Shown here in pieces: positions 35,532 to 44,917 of a stretch of DNA of 64,000 bases. Each line of letters begins with the position of its first letter. Within the stretch, counting starts at the first letter, position 1. Source of the stretch: Phenylobacterium glaciei (GTDB lineage Bacteria; Pseudomonadota; Alphaproteobacteria; Caulobacterales; Caulobacteraceae). The notes under the pieces were generated by a model, which was given only the letters and a program-made list of their open reading frames with translations, searched no databases and was not told the DNA's origin. The position numbers and the translations under genes were made by a program. The stretch is taken from contig NZ_JAGSGD010000001.1 of the NCBI RefSeq assembly GCF_016772415.1, positions 2,505,501-2,569,500 on the forward strand, given 5' to 3'.

Positions 35532-37077
35532 CGCCAGGACGGGCCAGCTTCTGGGTGCGCCCCTTGGGGTTGCCCACCAGCTTGGCCTTGGCCACGTAAG
35601 ACCGCTTCGGCTTGGCCTCAGCGCCAGCCTTGGCCTTGGCCGAGGCCGCCGCCTTGGACTTCGCCCGCATGCCGGTGGTCGGGCCGCCCACGGCCTTGGC
35701 CGCCGCCCGAGCCGCGAAGCCGCCGGTGGGGCCGCTCTTGGCCTCCCCCTCGGCGAAGGGGTTCTTGTTGGACTTCACCGTCAGCCGCATGGGCACGCCC
35801 GGCAGGTCGAAGCTCTCGCGCAGCGAGTTGATCAGATAGCGGCGATAGTGGTCGGGCAGTTGGTCGGCGCGGCTGGCGAACAGCACGAAGGTCGGCGGCC
35901 GCGCCTTGGTCTGGGCCATGTACTTCGGCTTGATCCGGCGTCCGCCCACCGAGGGGGGCGGATGGCGCTGCGTCGCCATGGACAGCCAATCGTTCAGGTC
36001 GCGCGTCTTGACCTTGGTGGACCAGTCGCCGTGCACCTTGAAGACCGCGGGCATCAGCTTGTCGAGGCCACGGCCGGTCTCGGCCGACAGCGCCACCACC
36101 GGCGTCCCGCGCAGCTGCGGCAGCAGGCGCGCGGCTTCCTCGTTGAACATGGCCAGCGTCGCGCGCTGGTCCTCGACGAGGTCCCACTTGGCGAGGCAGA
36201 AGACGAGCCCACGGCCCTCCCGTTCCACCAGGTCGGCGATCTGCAGGTCCTGGACCTCGAAGGGGTGGGTGGCGTCCATCACCAGGATCACCACCTCGGC
36301 ATAGGTGATGGCGCGGATGGAATCCTGGCCCGACAGCTTTTCCAGCTTCTCCTCGACGCGGGCCTTGCGACGCAGGCCGGCGGTGTCCACCAGACGGATG
36401 GCCCGGTCTTCCCAGGTCCAGTCGACCGGAATGGCGTCGCGGGTGATCCCGGCCTCGGGGCCGGTCAGCAGGCGGTCCTCGCCGATCAGCTTGTTCACCA
36501 GGGTCGATTTGCCCGCGTTGGGGCGGCCGACGATGGCGATCTGCACCGGCTTCTCGACGGCGTCGCCGTCCTCGAACTCGTACTCAACGGCGTAGGGGGC
36601 GATGGCCTGGTAGAGATCGGCCATGCCCTCGCCGTGCTCAGCGGAGATCGGGATCGGCTCGCCCAGGCCCAGGCTGAAGGCGTCGTTGATGCCGTCGTCG
36701 CCCCGCTTGCCCTCGGCCTTGTTGGCCAGCAGCAGCACGGGCTTGTCGCGGCGGCGCAGGATTTCGCCGAACACCCGGTCCATGGGCGTGATGCCGTCGC
36801 GGGAATCCACCACGAACAGCGCCACGTCGGCCTCGTCGATGGCCAGTTCGGTCTGAGCGCGCATCCGCGCCTCAAGGCTCTCGTCGGTGACGTCCTCGAA
36901 GCCGGCGGTGTCGATCAGCTCCAGCTCGATGTCGCCGATCCGCCCCGCGCCGAAGCGTCGGTCGCGGGTGACGCCCGGACGGTCATCGACGATGGCGAGC
37001 TTCTTCCCCGCCAGCCGGTTGAACAGGGTGGATTTGCCGACGTTCGGACGCCCTACGATCGCAAGCCTGAGCGGCAT
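35476..37077 (-). CDS. der: Ribosome-associated GTPase Der
   Basis: Essential double-GTPase in 50S subunit assembly, 533 residues. G1 motifs are GRPNVGKST (about 8-16) and GRPNAGKST (about 184-192); G3 motifs are DTAGFED and DTAGLRR. The G4 motifs depart from NKxD: NKAE in the first domain and AKWD in the second. A KH-like domain ends near residue 455, after which about 75 residues are Lys/Ala-rich. It follows bamB by 25 bases on the same strand and overlaps the convergent SDR gene by 56 bases. Confidence 0.96.
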   Translation of the reverse strand: MPLRLAIVGRPNVGKSTLFNRLAGKKLAIVDDRPGVTRDRRFGAGRIGDIELELIDTAGFEDVTDESLEARMRAQTELAIDEADVALFVVDSRDGITPMDRVFGEILRRRDKPVLLLANKAEGKRGDDGINDAFSLGLGEPIPISAEHGEGMADLYQAIAPYAVEYEFEDGDAVEKPVQIAIVGRPNAGKSTLVNKLIGEDRLLTGPEAGITRDAIPVDWTWEDRAIRLVDTAGLRRKARVEEKLEKLSGQDSIRAITYAEVVILVMDATHPFEVQDLQIADLVEREGRGLVFCLAKWDLVEDQRATLAMFNEEAARLLPQLRGTPVVALSAETGRGLDKLMPAVFKVHGDWSTKVKTRDLNDWLSMATQRHPPPSVGGRRIKPKYMAQTKARPPTFVLFASRADQLPDHYRRYLINSLRESFDLPGVPMRLTVKSNKNPFAEGEAKSGPTGGFAARAAAKAVGGPTTGMRAKSKAAASAKAKAGAEAKPKRSYVAKAKLVGNPKGRTQKLARPGVKPKRASRTSASSPKTRR

Positions 37078-37102
37078 GGGGTCCTGGTCTTTTCTCTAGG
37101 GT

Positions 37103-38494
37103 CTATCGCAGCGCGATGAGTTGAGCCTCATCGGTCGCGATATAGATGGTGTTGTTGATGGAGATCGGGCCCAGCAGCACGCCCGAGCCCAGGTTCAAGG
37201 TCTTTTCCACAACGCCGGTCTTGGCGTTCAGCGCCACCAGCTCGCCCTGGCTGGACGCGGTGATCAGTTTGCCGGACGCCAGGATCGGGCTCGACCAGAT
37301 CGGCTTGGAAACATACTTTTTCCGGCCCAGGCTGAGACCCATCAGGCCGCCCTTGGCCTTGCCGCGGCCCTCGCCCAGGTCGCGGATCCAGTAGATCTGA
37401 CCGCTCTCACGGGCCACGCAGATCACCTGACCGGCCTTATCCACCACATAGACCACGTCGCCGGCGGGCCAGGGGGTGGTGATGCCGGTGATCGGCAGGG
37501 TCCAGCGGGCCTGACCGGTGCGCAGGTCGGTCGCGGCGAAGACGCCCGAGTGGCTGACCGCGAACACGTCGCCCTGGAAGATGACCGGGCGGCCGGGAAT
37601 GTCGCGGATTTCCGACAGCGCGTTGTTGCGGCTGGCCCGTGACAGGGCCTCGTTCCAGAGGTCATTGCCGTTGGCGGTCCGCAGCGCCACCAGTTCGCCT
37701 GAGCCGAAGGCGGCCACGACGGTGTCGCCCGAGACGGCGGGGCTGGAGGCGCCCAGGATACGTGAGGATTCCGACAGGGCCTGATAGGTCCAGCTCGGCA
37801 TGCCGTCGGCGGTGTTATAGCTCAGCAGGGTGTTGTCGACGGCCACCACGAACAGGCGTCCGCCCGAGACGGTGGGGGCGGCGTGAATCGGCTGCTCGGT
37901 GGGAACCTTCCAGCCCACCGCGCCGGTGTCGGCGTTCAGCTGGGCGATGAAGCGGTAGCCCGAGGCGACATAGAGCTTGCCGTCGGCGATGGCGATCCCG
38001 CCGCCGAAGGCTTCCTTGTCGCGCTTGGAGTCAGGACGCAGATTAACCTTCCACACCTCGGCGCCGGACTGGGCGTCATGGGCTGAGACCGTGGCCTCGC
38101 CATCCATCACGAAGATCTTGCCGTTGGCGGCCACCGGCGGGGCGGTGACGTGAGCGCCGCGGTCGGACTTCTGACCAAAACCACGCTTCCAGGCGACCTG
38201 GAGAGCACCACCTGCCGCGACATGGCCGACGGAGTTCTCCAGCGTGCCGCCGGGCATGGTCCATTCGGTGACCGGGGCCGGATCGGGCAGGAAGAAGTCG
38301 GCGCCCTTCAGGCCCTCGGCGACCTCCACCTTCTGGTCGAAGGCGATGATGGCGATACGCTCGCCTTCGCTGGCGACCTCGCCGGGGGCTTCCTTCTTGG
38401 GGAAGGGATTGAGGCGGCTGATGGTCGAGCACCCGCTCGCGGCCAGGGCGGCCGTCAGGAGCAGGGCAAGTCCGGTGCGGCTGCGAAGCGTCAT
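37103..38494 (-). CDS. bamB: Outer membrane assembly factor BamB-like lipoprotein
   Basis: A 463-residue beta-propeller with PQQ-type repeats (WKVNLR, GWKVPTEQPIHAAPTVSGGRLF and similar blades). The N-terminus is a lipoprotein signal with lipobox ASGC (Cys22), giving a periplasmic lipid-anchored protein. BamB assists BamA in inserting outer-membrane proteins. It overlaps the upstream YfgM-like gene by four bases and precedes der, the usual yfgM-bamB-der order. Confidence 0.93.
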   Translation of the reverse strand: MTLRSRTGLALLLTAALAASGCSTISRLNPFPKKEAPGEVASEGERIAIIAFDQKVEVAEGLKGADFFLPDPAPVTEWTMPGGTLENSVGHVAAGGALQVAWKRGFGQKSDRGAHVTAPPVAANGKIFVMDGEATVSAHDAQSGAEVWKVNLRPDSKRDKEAFGGGIAIADGKLYVASGYRFIAQLNADTGAVGWKVPTEQPIHAAPTVSGGRLFVVAVDNTLLSYNTADGMPSWTYQALSESSRILGASSPAVSGDTVVAAFGSGELVALRTANGNDLWNEALSRASRNNALSEIRDIPGRPVIFQGDVFAVSHSGVFAATDLRTGQARWTLPITGITTPWPAGDVVYVVDKAGQVICVARESGQIYWIRDLGEGRGKAKGGLMGLSLGRKKYVSKPIWSSPILASGKLITASSQGELVALNAKTGVVEKTLNLGSGVLLGPISINNTIYIATDEAQLIALR

Positions 38495-39252
38495 TTGGCG
38501 TCCGGGGTTTGTTGCGTCGGAGCGGAAGGGCCGGCGGCGGCCCCCGGTTGGATAAGCGTGGGCGACAGGGCGGCGGCCGCGCGCGCGGCGGCGGCGACGT
38601 TCTTGGCCGAGCCGGAGTCGATCAGGTCCATGGCCGCCTTGGCGCGGTTGCGGGCGCCTTCCGAGGCGTCGGCGATCAGCGAGATGACCACGAAGTCGCC
38701 CCGCGCGCCGGCCAGGTCGCCGTGCATGATCTTGGCGAAGGCCAGCGCCTCGCGCGCCTCGGTGCGATAGGGCCGACCTTCTTTGAGCATCGGCGTCAGG
38801 CGCGCCTCCAAGTCCTTGTACGGAGCCGTGTCCAGCAAGGCGAAGGCGGATTTGAGGCGGGCGACGTCACCGATGATGTCGTTCGGCGCAGCTTCCGCGG
38901 CCTGGTCGAAATACTTCACCGCCTCGGGGGTCTTGCCGGCGGCCAGCTTGATCCCGCCTTGATGCTGCAGGGCCAGCGAGCTGTAGGCCTTGGACCCGGA
39001 CTTAGCGACCTCGCCGAACAGCCGGTCGGCCTCGTCGGTCCGGCCGGCGCTGAAGGCGTCGATCGCCTGACTGTACTGCTCCGAGGCCTTGGCGGTCGTC
39101 TTGGTCTGATAGGTCTCATAGCCCCAGATCGCCAGCGCGATCACCAGGGCGGCGGCCAGGACCGAGCCGACCCAAGGCAGGGCTTTCAGCGCAAGCGCCT
39201 TGTAGCGGTCGGTGCGGAGTTGCTCCTCGACCTCTTCAAAGACATCAACCAC
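38491..39252 (-). CDS. YfgM-like TPR membrane protein
   Basis: A 253-residue protein: a short cytosolic start (VDVFEEVEEQLRTDRYKAL), one membrane helix (about 28-48), then a periplasmic TPR-type helical domain with an Ala/Pro-rich end. This matches the YfgM ancillary subunit that links SecYEG to periplasmic chaperones. The four-base overlap with bamB supports a shared envelope-biogenesis role. Confidence 0.88.
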   Translation of the reverse strand: MVDVFEEVEEQLRTDRYKALALKALPWVGSVLAAALVIALAIWGYETYQTKTTAKASEQYSQAIDAFSAGRTDEADRLFGEVAKSGSKAYSSLALQHQGGIKLAAGKTPEAVKYFDQAAEAAPNDIIGDVARLKSAFALLDTAPYKDLEARLTPMLKEGRPYRTEAREALAFAKIMHGDLAGARGDFVVISLIADASEGARNRAKAAMDLIDSGSAKNVAAAARAAAALSPTLIQPGAAAGPSAPTQQTPDAK

Positions 39253-39350
39253 GTCGAGAAACTCCGCACGAAAGGCGCAAGGGAATAGAGCGGCGGAACC
39301 TATAGCGGCAGCGTGGCCATCGCAACGGTTCGGCGTCGTCCGCCGGGGGC

Positions 39351-40208
39351 TTAGCCTGCCCCGGGCTTTGACGCCATGAAAGTCTCAAAAGCCGCCTTGT
39401 AGTCGGGATGCCACCGCGACAGGGCCGGACGGTTCGCGATCAGGTCGTCGGCGGCCCAGCGCACGCGCTTTTCGTCCATCTCGCGGGTCACGTCATTGTC
39501 GGGGCAGAGGATATAGAAGTCCCCCTTCCCCATCGCCTCAACCATGAAGTCCACCACCTGCTCGGGGCTCCAGGCGCCGGGTGGCTTCTCCGGCGAGCGC
39601 GCGGTCATGCCGGTGAAGGTGTAGCCGGGAATCAGCAGGTGGGCGCTAACCTGCCCGCCCTCGACGTTGCGCAGCTGGTGGGCCAGGCCCTCGGTGAGGG
39701 CCTTCACCGCCGCCTTGCTGGTGTTGTAGGCCACGTCGCCGGGCGGGTTGGTGATGCCCTGCTTGGAACCGGTGTTGACGATGGCGCAGGGGGCGCCCTG
39801 GTCCAGCATCAGACTGGTGAAGGCCTGCAGGCCGTTGATCACGCCCCACAGGTTGACCTCCAGCAGCCGACGCCAGCGGTCCGGATCCTCCCAGGCCCCG
39901 GCCCCGCCGCCGATGCCGGCGTTGTTCATCAGCACCGCCACCTCACCGAACCGCTCATAGGAGGCGTCGCGCAGGCAGTTCACGGCGTGAGCGTCGGAGA
40001 CGTCTGTCGGCACGCCGAACACGTCGGCGGGCGTTTTCGAAACCGCCGCCACCGCCTTCACCGCAGCCTCCAGAGCCTGCGCGTTCTGGTCGGCCAGGCA
40101 GACCTTCATCCCCAGGCCCGCGAACCGCTTGGCGGCGGCCAGGCCGATGCCGCTGGCCGCCCCCACCACGACGGCGGCGCGGCCGGATGTCAGGGCGGGA
40201 TGGGTCAT
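39351..40208 (-). CDS. SDR family oxidoreductase
   Basis: A 285-residue short-chain dehydrogenase. It has VVGAASGIG (about 14-22), NNAGIGGG (about 94-101), a Ser in VNTGSK and YNTSK with Tyr/Lys. It lies 16 bases downstream of a TetR-type regulator gene on the same strand, so it is probably in that regulator's operon. Substrate unknown. Confidence 0.9.
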   Translation of the reverse strand: MTHPALTSGRAAVVVGAASGIGLAAAKRFAGLGMKVCLADQNAQALEAAVKAVAAVSKTPADVFGVPTDVSDAHAVNCLRDASYERFGEVAVLMNNAGIGGGAGAWEDPDRWRRLLEVNLWGVINGLQAFTSLMLDQGAPCAIVNTGSKQGITNPPGDVAYNTSKAAVKALTEGLAHQLRNVEGGQVSAHLLIPGYTFTGMTARSPEKPPGAWSPEQVVDFMVEAMGKGDFYILCPDNDVTREMDEKRVRWAADDLIANRPALSRWHPDYKAAFETFMASKPGAG

Positions 40209-40224
40209 TGGGTCTCTCCGGTTG

Positions 40225-40827
40225 TCAGGGGCGCAGCGCCGCGGCGATCAGGGCTGCGATGCGGGCCAGGCTGGCGCGGTAGGTCGCCGGATCGGGCGGG
40301 CCGGACTCGCTCTGCTTGGCCCCCTTCGCGGCGGCCATCAATGTGGCGGCGATTGCGGCGGCGTCGAGGCCGGACGCCGCGAGGCTGGCGTCTCCCGCTT
40401 TTTCGGCGGCCTTGAGGAAGCCGACGATGCGCCCGGTATAGGTCTGGTCCACCTGACCGGCGATGTCGGGGCCGACCGTCAGCCGGGTGGAGCTCAGCTC
40501 CACCAGATGTTCCGACTGTCCGTAGCGGTCGTATATGCCGGCATAGAGCGCCTCCAGCACCCCGCGCAGCCGGTCGCCGAATCCGCCGCCCGCCGCCTCG
40601 GCGGCGTCGCAAGCCACCTCGACCTCGGCCAGGTTGCGGGCCTGCATGGCGCGGAACACCGCCTCCTTGCCGTCGAAATAGAGATAGACCGTGCCCTTCG
40701 CGATCCCCGCCTCGCGGGCGATGTCGTCGATGGAGGTGCGGCGGAATCCGAACTGGGTGAACAACCGTTGGGCGGCGCTCAGGATCGCGTCGGCCTTGGT
40801 TCGGGACTCGGGAGCGGGCTCGGCCAT
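40225..40827 (-). CDS. TetR/AcrR family transcriptional regulator
   Basis: A 200-residue repressor. The N-terminal helix-turn-helix is clear: RRTSIDDIAREAGIAKGTVYLYFDGKEAVF (about 28-57; only motif residues T, I, A, G, V, Y are diagnostic). The C-terminal ligand domain is variable. A perfect 14-bp inverted repeat lies 46 bases upstream of its start, between it and the divergent aldo/keto reductase gene; this is its most likely operator. It probably controls itself, the SDR behind it and the reductase. Confidence 0.93.
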   Translation of the reverse strand: MAEPAPESRTKADAILSAAQRLFTQFGFRRTSIDDIAREAGIAKGTVYLYFDGKEAVFRAMQARNLAEVEVACDAAEAAGGGFGDRLRGVLEALYAGIYDRYGQSEHLVELSSTRLTVGPDIAGQVDQTYTGRIVGFLKAAEKAGDASLAASGLDAAAIAATLMAAAKGAKQSESGPPDPATYRASLARIAALIAAALRP

Positions 40828-40851
40828 GAACCTACTAGGCGGCCGTAACGG

Positions 40852-40910
40852 TTGACAGCAAGTGTCTGATGAGACGAAATGACCAAATCAATTAAATTGG
40901 TCATTTCGTC
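40852..40910 (+). promoter_or_regulatory. Operator palindrome and -35 between tetR-type gene and aldo/keto reductase
   Basis: GACGAAATGACCAA (40873-40886) is repeated exactly in inverted orientation at 40897-40910, with a 10-base A/T-rich centre. TTGACA at 40852-40857 would be a -35 for the reductase, placing the -10 and start site inside the palindrome. The repeat ends 14 bases before the reductase ATG. A TetR-type dimer bound here could block both genes. Confidence 0.75.
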
Positions 40911-40924
40911 CAGGGAAGATGCGC

Positions 40925-41908
40925 ATGAAGACCCGTCAACTGGGGGCCAAGGGTCCCACCGTCTCCGCCATGGGCCTGGGCTGCATGACCATGACCGCGG
41001 TCTATGGCGCGCCATCGGACAAGACCGAGAGCCTCGCCACCCTGGATCGCGCCCTGGAAATGGGGATCAACTTCTGGGACACCGCCGACATCTACGGCCC
41101 CTATGAGAACGAGGAGCTGCTGGGCGAGGCCCTCACCGGCCGCCGCGACAAGGTCTACCTCGCCACCAAGTTCGGCATCGTCCGCAAGGGTGACGCCACG
41201 GGCGTCGACGGCAGCCCGGCCTACGTCCGCTCAGCCTGCGAGGCCAGCCTGAAGCGGCTGAAGACCGACGTCATCGACCTCTACTACCTGCACCGCGTCG
41301 ACCGCGACACGCCGATCGAGGAGACGGTCGGCGCGATGGCGGAGCTGGTGAAGGAAGGCAAGGTCCGCCACATCGGCCTGTCGGAAACCTCCGCCGAGAC
41401 CCTGGAGCGGGCCTGCAAGATCCATCAGATCACCGCCCTGCAAAGCGAATACTCCCTTTGGACCCGCGACCCGGAGAGTGGTCCGCTCGCCGCCTGCGAA
41501 CGTCTCGGCGTCGGCTTCGTCCCCTACAGCCCGCTGGGCCGCGGCTTCCTCACCGGCGAAATCAAGACACCCGATGACTTCGGCGCCGCTGACTGGCGCC
41601 GCTCCAACCCGCGGTTCCAGGGCGAGAACTTCGCCAAGAACCTGGAGGTCGTGGAAAAGGTGAAGGCGCTGGCCCAAGCCAAGGGCGTCACCGCCTCGCA
41701 GCTTGCACTCGCTTGGGTGATGTCCAAGGGCGAACACATCGTCCCGATCCCCGGCACCCGGCGCATCAAGTACCTGGAGGACAACGCCGGAGCCGCCGAC
41801 GTCGTGCTCAGCGCCGCCGACCTCGCCGAGATCGACGCCGCCTTCCCCGCCGACATCTCCGTCGGTGACCGCTACGCCACCGGGATGATGGGGTCTCTCA
41901 ACGGATAG
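40925..41908 (+). CDS. Aldo/keto reductase
   Basis: A TIM-barrel NADPH oxidoreductase of 327 residues. Tetrad residues are Asp and Tyr in [18 protein letters not shown], Lys in LATKFGI and His in YYLHRVD. The cofactor region PIPGTRR is near the end. ATG 40925 is preferred over 40919 because AGGGAAG is spaced seven bases before it. It is divergent from the TetR-type regulator across the palindrome and is probably induced by the regulator's ligand. Confidence 0.93.
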   Translation: MKTRQLGAKGPTVSAMGLGCMTMTAVYGAPSDKTESLATLDRALEMGINFWDTADIYGPYENEELLGEALTGRRDKVYLATKFGIVRKGDATGVDGSPAYVRSACEASLKRLKTDVIDLYYLHRVDRDTPIEETVGAMAELVKEGKVRHIGLSETSAETLERACKIHQITALQSEYSLWTRDPESGPLAACERLGVGFVPYSPLGRGFLTGEIKTPDDFGAADWRRSNPRFQGENFAKNLEVVEKVKALAQAKGVTASQLALAWVMSKGEHIVPIPGTRRIKYLEDNAGAADVVLSAADLAEIDAAFPADISVGDRYATGMMGSLNG

Positions 41909-41911
41909 GCG

Positions 41912-41998
41912 CTAGCGACGCGCCTCCGTCGCCATCCGGATGGCCAGGCCGCCCAGCACGGATCCCATGAACCACCGCTGGGCCACCACCCAGCCGGG
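41912..41998 (-). pseudogene. Remnant of a LysE-type exporter (C-terminal end only)
   Basis: On the minus strand about 27 codons read GWVVAQRWFMGSVLGGLAI then RMATEARR and a stop. This resembles the last helix and the RR-ending tail of LysE/RhtB family translocators. The sequence before it (from about 42000) does not continue as an exporter. I read it as the decayed 3' end of a lost gene; it is too short for certainty. The rest of the 296 bases up to the next gene shows nothing. Confidence 0.4.
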
Positions 41999-42204
41999 GC
42001 GGCCGGCTATCCTGCGGCCCGCGCTTCCCGATGGTGCTCCATCTGATCGCCAGTCGCGCGGACGCTTCCATTTGGGCCGAGGCGGCGCCCGCAACAAGCT
42101 TGACCTTAAATCGTTGCTCGATCCGAGACCGCTGCCTAGAGTTGCAGCAGTAACGTGGCGAGAGCGCCGCGCGCAGGGTCACCTGCAAGTCGGGGGAAAT
42201 ATCT

Positions 42205-42909
42205 ATGTTCAAGCAAATCGCACGGCGCGTGCGCGGAGTCTTTGCGGCCTTCGTCCTGGGTGTGGGCCTGATGGCTGGCACGGCGGCCTTCGCCGCCTCC
42301 TATATCGACACCTCCCTGCCCGATCTCACGCCGGAACAGCTGGTCAAGGTCGCCCAACCCAAGCCAGTCCAGCTACTCTTCGAGTTCCAGACCAAGGGCG
42401 CGACCAACCAGCGGGCCACCACCCAGATCAAGGCCTGGGTCGTCGACACCGCCCAGAAGAGCGGCCTGTTCTCCGCGGTCGGCGACGCGCCCACCGACGG
42501 CTTGCTCACCATCACCATCAACAACCTGCCCGCCCCGGCGGGCACGGCCTCGCAGGGTTTCGTCACCGGGCTGACCTTCGGCCTTAAGGGCACCACCGTC
42601 ACCGACCACTATGACTGCGTGATCGAATACACCCCGGCCCCCGGCGCACCGAAGATCAGCCGCACCCTGCACCATTCGATCATCACCACCCTGGGGGCCA
42701 CCAGCCCGCCGGAGAACGCGGTGAAGGCCAAGAATATCATGGCCGCCGTGGAGACGATGGTCCGCCAGGTGGTGGCGCACGGCCTGAACGACCTGGGCGC
42801 CGACCCGGCCTTTGGCGGCGTGGCGCCGACTCCCGCCATCGTACCGGAGCCCGCCGCCGCGCCCGCAGCGGAGCCTGCGCCGGTCAGCCCGCCCGTGGCT
42901 GCCCAATGA
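42205..42909 (+). CDS. Exported protein of unknown function
   Basis: A 234-residue protein with a long signal peptide (about 1-31, cleaved at AFAA-S). The mature part is rich in Thr/Val strands and contains YIDTSLPDLTPEQLVKV near its start; a single Cys is in DHYDCVIEY. The last 35 residues are Ala/Pro-rich and probably disordered. GGGGGAA precedes the ATG. It overlaps the next lipoprotein gene by four bases. I do not recognise the family; a periplasmic envelope role with its partner is inferred. Confidence 0.78.
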   Translation: MFKQIARRVRGVFAAFVLGVGLMAGTAAFAASYIDTSLPDLTPEQLVKVAQPKPVQLLFEFQTKGATNQRATTQIKAWVVDTAQKSGLFSAVGDAPTDGLLTITINNLPAPAGTASQGFVTGLTFGLKGTTVTDHYDCVIEYTPAPGAPKISRTLHHSIITTLGATSPPENAVKAKNIMAAVETMVRQVVAHGLNDLGADPAFGGVAPTPAIVPEPAAAPAAEPAPVSPPVAAQ

Positions 42910-43469
42910 AACGCCTAGCGGCGCTCGCCGCGCTCCTGACCCTGTCGGCCTGCGCGGTGCCGGCGATCGACGCCTACCAACCGACCATCGCCAACGCTCA
43001 GGCGGTGCGGGGCGCCGACCTGCCCGCAATGCGGGTCGGCGACTTCAGCCTAGCGGCCGGTCTACCGGCCGGCCTGGACCGATCCGTCGTGATCCGCGCC
43101 TCGACCCTGAGGCCACCCAAGGGCGACTCTTTCTCCAAGTATCTTGGCGATTGCCTGGCCGCCGAACTCCGCGCGGCCGGCAAGTTGGATCCCACAGCGA
43201 ACGTGGTGATCACCGGCGCTCTTACAGAAAGCAAGGTGTCCTCGGGGGTCTCAGTGGGCGAGGCCTCGCTCGGCGCGACCTTTACCGTCACCCGCGAGGG
43301 CCGTCAGGTCTTCCAGAAAGCTCTGCGGGTCTCGACGGTCTGGGAATCAAGCTTCATGGGCGCCATCGCCATTCCGGACGCCATGAACCAGTACACCGCC
43401 CTCTACGGAAAACTGGTGGGCGCACTGTTGTCGGACGCCGAGTTCCGCGCCGCGATCAAGCGCAGCTGA
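42906..43469 (+). CDS. Putative lipoprotein of unknown function
   Basis: A 187-residue protein with a lipoprotein signal (LLTLSAC, Cys16). The mature part has a mixed alpha/beta pattern: VIRASTLRPPKGDSFSKYLGDCLAAELRAAGKLD, then VVITGALTESKVSSG, which resembles the beta-alpha-beta layout of small outer-membrane lipoproteins that act as multimer subunits. It overlaps the preceding exported-protein gene by four bases. Family not recognised. Confidence 0.8.
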   Translation: MKRLAALAALLTLSACAVPAIDAYQPTIANAQAVRGADLPAMRVGDFSLAAGLPAGLDRSVVIRASTLRPPKGDSFSKYLGDCLAAELRAAGKLDPTANVVITGALTESKVSSGVSVGEASLGATFTVTREGRQVFQKALRVSTVWESSFMGAIAIPDAMNQYTALYGKLVGALLSDAEFRAAIKRS

Positions 43470-43473
43470 CGCC

Positions 43474-44460
43474 CTACTTCCGCCCTCGGCGGAAAGGCTC
43501 GGGATCGGCCTCGTGCTCGTCGAAGCCGAAACGGGCGAAGCCCTCCTTCATCTCCTGGCTCAGCGGCGCTTCCAGCACCAGGGCGCCACTGGACGGGTGA
43601 GGTATCACAAGGCGGCGGGCGTGCAGTTGTAGCTTCAGCGGCCCCGACAGCTCCTTGGAGGCCGCGGTGTTGTACTTCGGGTCCCCCAGGATTGGGTGGC
43701 CCATGGCCAGCATGTGGGCCCGCAGCTGGTGGGTCCGGCCGGTATGAGGCCGCAGGGCCATCCAGGCGGCGCGCGGGCCAGCCCGGCTGACCGTGATGAA
43801 CTCGGTCTCGGCGGGTTCGGCGCCCGGCTCCTTGGGCTGGGCCGGCACCACCATCTCGCGGTCGCCGACGCCCTTCTTCACGAGCGGCAGCTCCAGCACG
43901 CCCTCGCCGGGCTTGGGGAAGCCCATGACGATGGCCCAGTAGGTCTTTTGCGCCTTGCGTCGGGCAAAGGCTCCGGCCAGCTTGGCCGCCGCGCCCGGGC
44001 TCTTGCCCAGCACCAGCACGCCGGAGGTGTCGCGGTCCAGGCGGTGGACCAGGCGCGGCCGCTCCAGCCCCTCCCCCCAGGCGCTCAGCAGCCGGTCAAT
44101 ATGTTTGTGGGTCTTGGTGCCGCCCTGGACGGCCAGGCCGGCGGGCTTGTTCAGCACCAGCACCTCGTCGTCCTCGTACAGCACCAGGCTCTTGGCGTAG
44201 GCGGCCTCGCGGGCGTCGATACCCTGGTCTGCCCGCTCGCCGGGTTGGGGCGCGTCGGGCAGCGGCGGCACACGCACCTGGGCGCCCCCCGCCAGACGGG
44301 TGTCGGGCTTGACCCGGCCGCCATCGACGCGGATCTGGCCTGAGCGGGTCAGCTTCTGGATCTGGATGTGGTTCAGGTGCGGCCAGCGGCGCTTGAACCA
44401 GCGGTCAAGCCGCACGCCATCCTCGCCGGCGTCCACGGAGAGGGTAAGGACCTCCTTCAC
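43474..44460 (-). CDS. RluC/RluD-type 23S rRNA pseudouridine synthase
   Basis: Converts specific uridines in 23S rRNA to pseudouridine; 328 residues. An S4 RNA-binding domain (about 15-75, VRLDRWFKRRWPHLNH) precedes the catalytic domain with the aspartate in HRLDRDTSGVL. RTHQLRAHMLAMGHPILGD is also diagnostic. It resembles RluC more than RluD by its S4 segment, but the exact target cannot be told. It overlaps crcB by four bases. Confidence 0.92.
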   Translation of the reverse strand: MKEVLTLSVDAGEDGVRLDRWFKRRWPHLNHIQIQKLTRSGQIRVDGGRVKPDTRLAGGAQVRVPPLPDAPQPGERADQGIDAREAAYAKSLVLYEDDEVLVLNKPAGLAVQGGTKTHKHIDRLLSAWGEGLERPRLVHRLDRDTSGVLVLGKSPGAAAKLAGAFARRKAQKTYWAIVMGFPKPGEGVLELPLVKKGVGDREMVVPAQPKEPGAEPAETEFITVSRAGPRAAWMALRPHTGRTHQLRAHMLAMGHPILGDPKYNTAASKELSGPLKLQLHARRLVIPHPSSGALVLEAPLSQEMKEGFARFGFDEHEADPEPFRRGRK

Positions 44461-44840
44461 GCGAACACCCGGCGCGCCAGGATCAAACCCACGAACAGCG
44501 CGGTGATGGAGAGCAGCACCGAGGCCGCCGCATAGCTCGCCGCGACGCCATAGGCCCGCCGCTCGATCATCAGGGCGGTCTCCAGGGAGAAGGCCGAGAA
44601 GGTGGTGAAGCCCCCCAGGACGCCCACGCCCAGCAACAGCCGCAGCTTCTCCTGGTCGGCCCCGCCGCGGAAGGCCAGGAAGCCGGCCAGCACGCCCATC
44701 ATCAGGCCGCCCATCAGGTTGGCGATGAAGGTGCCATAGGGCCAGCCGGGCCCGAACAGCCGCAGCGACTGAATCCCCAGTCCATATCGCGCCACCGCGC
44801 CGGTCGCCCCACCCAGGGCCACGAGAAGCACCTTGTCCAT
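44457..44840 (-). CDS. crcB: Fluoride channel CrcB (Fluc)
   Basis: A 127-residue, four-helix membrane protein that exports fluoride as an antiparallel dimer. GTFIANLMGG and GGFTTFSAFSLE are the family signatures that line the pore and bind the central sodium. The ATG at 44840 is chosen by family length; the longer frame is not conserved. No fluoride riboswitch was found upstream. It is coupled to the pseudouridine synthase by a four-base overlap. Confidence 0.94.
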   Translation of the reverse strand: MDKVLLVALGGATGAVARYGLGIQSLRLFGPGWPYGTFIANLMGGLMMGVLAGFLAFRGGADQEKLRLLLGVGVLGGFTTFSAFSLETALMIERRAYGVAASYAAASVLLSITALFVGLILARRVFA

Positions 44841-44917
44841 CGCGCCCTTATGCAGCGGCCCGCTCGCGGCGTCGAGACGAGGAAGCTTCACTGCAACGCC
44901 TGGTTAAGCCCACGCGG

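Noticed and set aside
42028..42204. Gene in the gap before the exported protein at 42205
   Set aside because: The only open frames are Arg/Ser-rich and lack a ribosome site; only the short LysE-like remnant at 41912-41998 shows any resemblance to protein.
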